The translations under genes were made by a program, and so were the position numbers. From Christensenellaceae bacterium (lineage in GTDB: Bacteria > Bacillota > Clostridia > Christensenellales > UBA1750), in the NCBI GenBank assembly GCA_031287285.1, contig JAITTC010000215.1, forward strand, positions 1 to 6,672: 6,672 nt of DNA, read 5' to 3'. Below, one piece after another: positions 4,835 to 6,672 of the stretch (the first letter of the stretch is position 1; each line of letters begins with the position of its first letter). The notes under the pieces are model-generated. The model saw nothing but the letters and a program-made list of their open reading frames with translations. It made no database searches and was not told the origin of the DNA.

Positions 4835-5066
4835 AACGCCGAACTGCCGGTGCGGTGCCGCCGCTTTTAGAAGGGCTGACGATGACAACAGGGGCGGCGA
4901 AAAAAACGAGCTGTGATTTGCGCGGTTTTGTGGCAAACCATGATCAATCAGATGAAGGATTGCCACGTTAGGCTCCGCTTACAATCGCCAATCGGCGCTG
5001 CCGATCGGCGATTCTTCATATCGCTTCATCGAACCTTCGGTTAAAGCGCGATCTGTGGCGCGATGA
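4835..5066. other. Structured intergenic region between the fibre gene and proA
   Basis: There is no convincing gene here. Three sets of inverted repeats are visible: GTGGCAA/TTGCCAC (4930-4936 with 4960-4966); GATGAAG/CTTCATC (4951-4957 with 5024-5030); and a strong hairpin in which 4983-4989 pairs with 5007-5013 and 4991-4996 with 5000-5005, with one A-C mismatch and loop GCT. None is followed by a T run, so these are not standard terminators. All lie upstream of the proA promoter and could belong to the fibre gene's 3' region. Confidence 0.5.
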
Positions 5067-5096
5067 TTGACAGTTTTGCTTTTTTACCCGTATAAT
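5067..5096 (+). promoter_or_regulatory. Consensus sigma-A promoter of proA
   Basis: TTGACA (5067-5072) and TATAAT (5091-5096) are both perfect hexamers, 18 bp apart. Transcription should begin near 5103, giving a leader of about 36 nt. This rules out any proA start upstream of that point. Confidence 0.92.
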
Positions 5097-5138
5097 GAGC
5101 GGGATTCTTTTGCTTTGAATGGGAAGGCGGCAAAAAAG

Positions 5139-6386
5139 ATGAAAGAAATGACCCGAATCGGGAAAAATGCGCGAGAAGCGGCGATCAAATTGGCGGTTTC
5201 CGGCATCGAGCAGCGAAACGAGGGGCTGCGCCAGATGGCAAAGGCCCTGCGGGCGGGCGAAGAAGCCATTCTTTTGGCCAACGACGCGGACATCCGCGAT
5301 GCGAAAGAGGCAGGTAAGAACGCTGCCTTTGTTGAGCGACTGACGCTCAGCCCCGCGCGCGTTGAGGCGATGGCGGCAGGCCTTGAGGAGGTCGTCGCGC
5401 TGGAAGACCCGCTGGGCAGGGTTTCAGGCGGCTGGAAGCGCCCCAACGGCCTTGAAATTCGCCGGGTGAGCGTGCCGCTTGGGGTCATCGGCATCATCTA
5501 CGAATCGCGCCCCAACGTGACCGCGGACGCGGCAGCTCTTTGTCTAAAGTCGGGCAATGCCTGCGTATTGCGCGGCGGTTCGGACGCGATCCGCTCGAAT
5601 TTGGCCATCGCCCAGCTCCTTCGCGGCGCGATCGACCGGGCCGGCCTGCCGATTGACAGCGTTTCGATCCTGGAAGACACTTCCCGTGAAGCCGCCGTCT
5701 ATTTGATGCGCATGCACGAATACCTCGACGTGCTCATCCCAAGGGGCGGCGCGTCGCTGATTCAAAACGTCATGAAAAACGCAAAGGTGCCCGTGATCGA
5801 AACCGGCACCGGCAACTGCCACGTCTATGTGGATCAGGGCTGCAGGGATTTGAAGATGGCCGAAGAGATCATCGTGAACGCCAAGGTTTCAAGACCCTCG
5901 GTTTGCAACGCGGCAGAAACGCTTCTGGTGCATTCCGCCGTGGCTAAGGCCTTTTTGCCGGCCTGCATCAAGCGCCTGCAGGGCCTTGGCGTGGAGATTC
6001 GCGGCTGCCAAAAGACCGAGCTCCTTTGCCCCGGCATCAAGCGCGCCACGCAGAATGACTATTACAGCGAGTTTGGCGATTTGATCCTGGCGGTGCGCAT
6101 CGTGCCCGATCTTGACGCAGCGATCGCGCACGTCAATCAATACGGCACGAAGCATTCCGAGGCGATCCTCACGCACGACCTAAGCGCCGCCGCGAAGTTC
6201 CAAAACGCGGTGGACGCGGCGGTCGTCTACGTCAACGCCTCGACCAGGTTCACCGATGGGGGCGAGTTCGGCTTCGGGGCGGAAATCGGCATCAGCAACC
6301 AAAAGCTGCACGCGCGCGGCCCGATGGGCCTGGAGCAGCTGACCACGATCAAGTACCTGGTTCAGGGCGACGGCCAGATTCGCTGA
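5139..6386 (+). CDS. proA: Glutamate-5-semialdehyde dehydrogenase (gamma-glutamyl phosphate reductase)
   Basis: ProA reduces gamma-glutamyl phosphate with NADPH to glutamate-5-semialdehyde, the second step of proline synthesis from glutamate, in the cytosol. The 415 residues match the family's usual length of about 415-420. Landmarks are VPLGVIGIIYESRPNVT (112-128), LRGG (144-147), LIPRGGA (199-205), the catalytic Cys256 in RPSVCNAAETLLV, VNASTRFTDGGEFGFGAE (365-382) and LHARGPMGLE near the end. The ATG at 5139 has GGGAAGG (5121-5127) 11 nt upstream and agrees with homologues; another ATG at 5148 is possible. The open frame reaches back to a TTG at 5067, but that falls inside the promoter. 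proB, its usual partner, is not adjacent, so the kinase is presumably encoded elsewhere. Confidence 0.97.
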   Translation: MKEMTRIGKNAREAAIKLAVSGIEQRNEGLRQMAKALRAGEEAILLANDADIRDAKEAGKNAAFVERLTLSPARVEAMAAGLEEVVALEDPLGRVSGGWKRPNGLEIRRVSVPLGVIGIIYESRPNVTADAAALCLKSGNACVLRGGSDAIRSNLAIAQLLRGAIDRAGLPIDSVSILEDTSREAAVYLMRMHEYLDVLIPRGGASLIQNVMKNAKVPVIETGTGNCHVYVDQGCRDLKMAEEIIVNAKVSRPSVCNAAETLLVHSAVAKAFLPACIKRLQGLGVEIRGCQKTELLCPGIKRATQNDYYSEFGDLILAVRIVPDLDAAIAHVNQYGTKHSEAILTHDLSAAAKFQNAVDAAVVYVNASTRFTDGGEFGFGAEIGISNQKLHARGPMGLEQLTTIKYLVQGDGQIR

Positions 6387-6418
6387 AAGCGGCCCTCTTG
6401 GGGGCGCCAAGCACGAGA

Positions 6419-6445
6419 TGCAACGGGGGAAAAGACGGAATCGTT
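6419..6445 (+). promoter_or_regulatory. Possible ECF-type promoter before the sigma factor gene
   Basis: TGCAAC (6419-6424), 17 bp and CGTT (6442-6445) resemble promoters read by ECF sigma factors of the SigW/SigM/SigV group (TGAAAC, 16-17 bp, CGTA/CGTC). ECF genes often control themselves. The match is imperfect and should be treated as a lead only. Confidence 0.25.
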
Positions 6446-6454
6446 AGAAAGGAC

Positions 6455-6672
6455 GTGAGGGCCCTGCAGGATATGGATCGCCTGGTGCGGGCGTATGGCA
6501 CGATGGTGCTCAAGCAGGCCTTCTTCTATTTAAAAGATAGGCAAAAGGCTGAGGATGTATGCCAGGAGGTCTTCCTGCGCATCTATAAAAAGCAGCCAAA
6601 GCTGCCCGATGAGCGCAGCGAGAGGGCCTACCTTTTGCGCGTGACCATCAACCTTTGCAAGGATGTGCTCAA
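6455..6672 (+). CDS. ECF-family RNA polymerase sigma factor (3' end missing)
   Basis: The 72 visible residues carry sigma-70 region 2. DRLVRAYGTMVLKQAFFYLKD opens the domain, AEDVCQEVFLRIYKK (32-46) is the typical core-binding helix of ECF factors, and RAYLLRVTINLCKDVL (57-72) leads into the -10-recognition part. Region 4, which would define the subgroup, is beyond the window, as would be any anti-sigma gene. The start is unclear. GTG at 6455 has AAAGGA only one base upstream. ATG at 6473, in the same frame, has GAGG (6457-6460) 12 nt upstream and fits better if the candidate promoter at 6419-6445 is real. proA ends 68 nt before the GTG with no clear terminator, so readthrough is possible. 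Confidence 0.9.
   Translation, partial: MRALQDMDRLVRAYGTMVLKQAFFYLKDRQKAEDVCQEVFLRIYKKQPKLPDERSERAYLLRVTINLCKDVL

Noticed and set aside
4882..4971. 29-codon ORF after the fibre gene with AAGGG upstream
   Set aside because: It is very short, has no recognisable features, and overlaps the GTGGCAA/TTGCCAC inverted repeat. Chance is the simplest explanation.
5067..5138. TTG at 5067 as an upstream start of proA
   Set aside because: The codon is the first part of the -35 hexamer TTGACA, so it lies before the transcript start. The extra 24 residues match nothing in ProA.
4980..5138. T-box or riboswitch controlling proA
   Set aside because: The hairpins lie upstream of the promoter, the remaining leader is only about 36 nt, and no T-box sequence is visible.

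Overview
The window looks like a chromosomal segment from a fairly GC-rich member of the Bacillota, most likely Clostridia-like. The evidence is the darA(yaaQ)-holB-ricT(yaaT) gene order known from Bacillus and Clostridia, MinD and DarA proteins very close to Firmicute family members, strong AGGAGG-type ribosome binding sites, tRNAs with encoded CCA, and textbook TTGACA/TATAAT-type promoters. No species can be named from the sequence alone.

Left block (1-2908, minus strand). The reading order is minD, minE, darA, holB, ricT (cut off by the window start). minD and minE set the division site. darA encodes a PII-like cyclic-di-AMP receptor. holB encodes the delta-prime subunit of the replicative clamp loader, and ricT a PSP1-domain protein of the RNA-maturation and sporulation-control type. 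minE is coupled to minD by a Shine-Dalgarno overlapping the minD stop. darA has its own promoter, bracketed by an 11-bp inverted repeat. No minC lies next to minD, and yaaR, which sits between darA and holB in Bacillus, is absent.

Middle (2909-3840). A divergent intergenic region carries a candidate minD promoter on the minus strand and a near-consensus tRNA promoter on the plus strand. Four tRNA genes follow: Pro(TGG), Glu(TTC), a CAT-anticodon tRNA (Ile2 or elongator Met), then a structured 146-nt spacer and Asp(GTC). Two terminator-like hairpins close the array.

Right block (3841-6672, plus strand). The most unusual gene is a 246-residue protein with a Cys-rich N-terminus, a collagen-like Gly-X-Y tract, a short helical segment and a C-terminal domain of the phage tail-collar/baseplate type. 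It has no secretion signal, no phage neighbours and a candidate sigma-K-like promoter, so a spore-surface fibre is a testable idea. Next, behind a structured intergenic region and a consensus promoter, comes proA (proline biosynthesis) without proB beside it. Last is the 5' end of an ECF sigma factor gene with a possible ECF-type promoter of its own.

Most of the window is ordinary housekeeping sequence. The parts worth a second look are the collagen/collar fibre gene and its promoter, the short MinE N-terminus, the inverted repeat at the darA promoter, and the two structured non-coding stretches (3506-3651 and 4930-5030).
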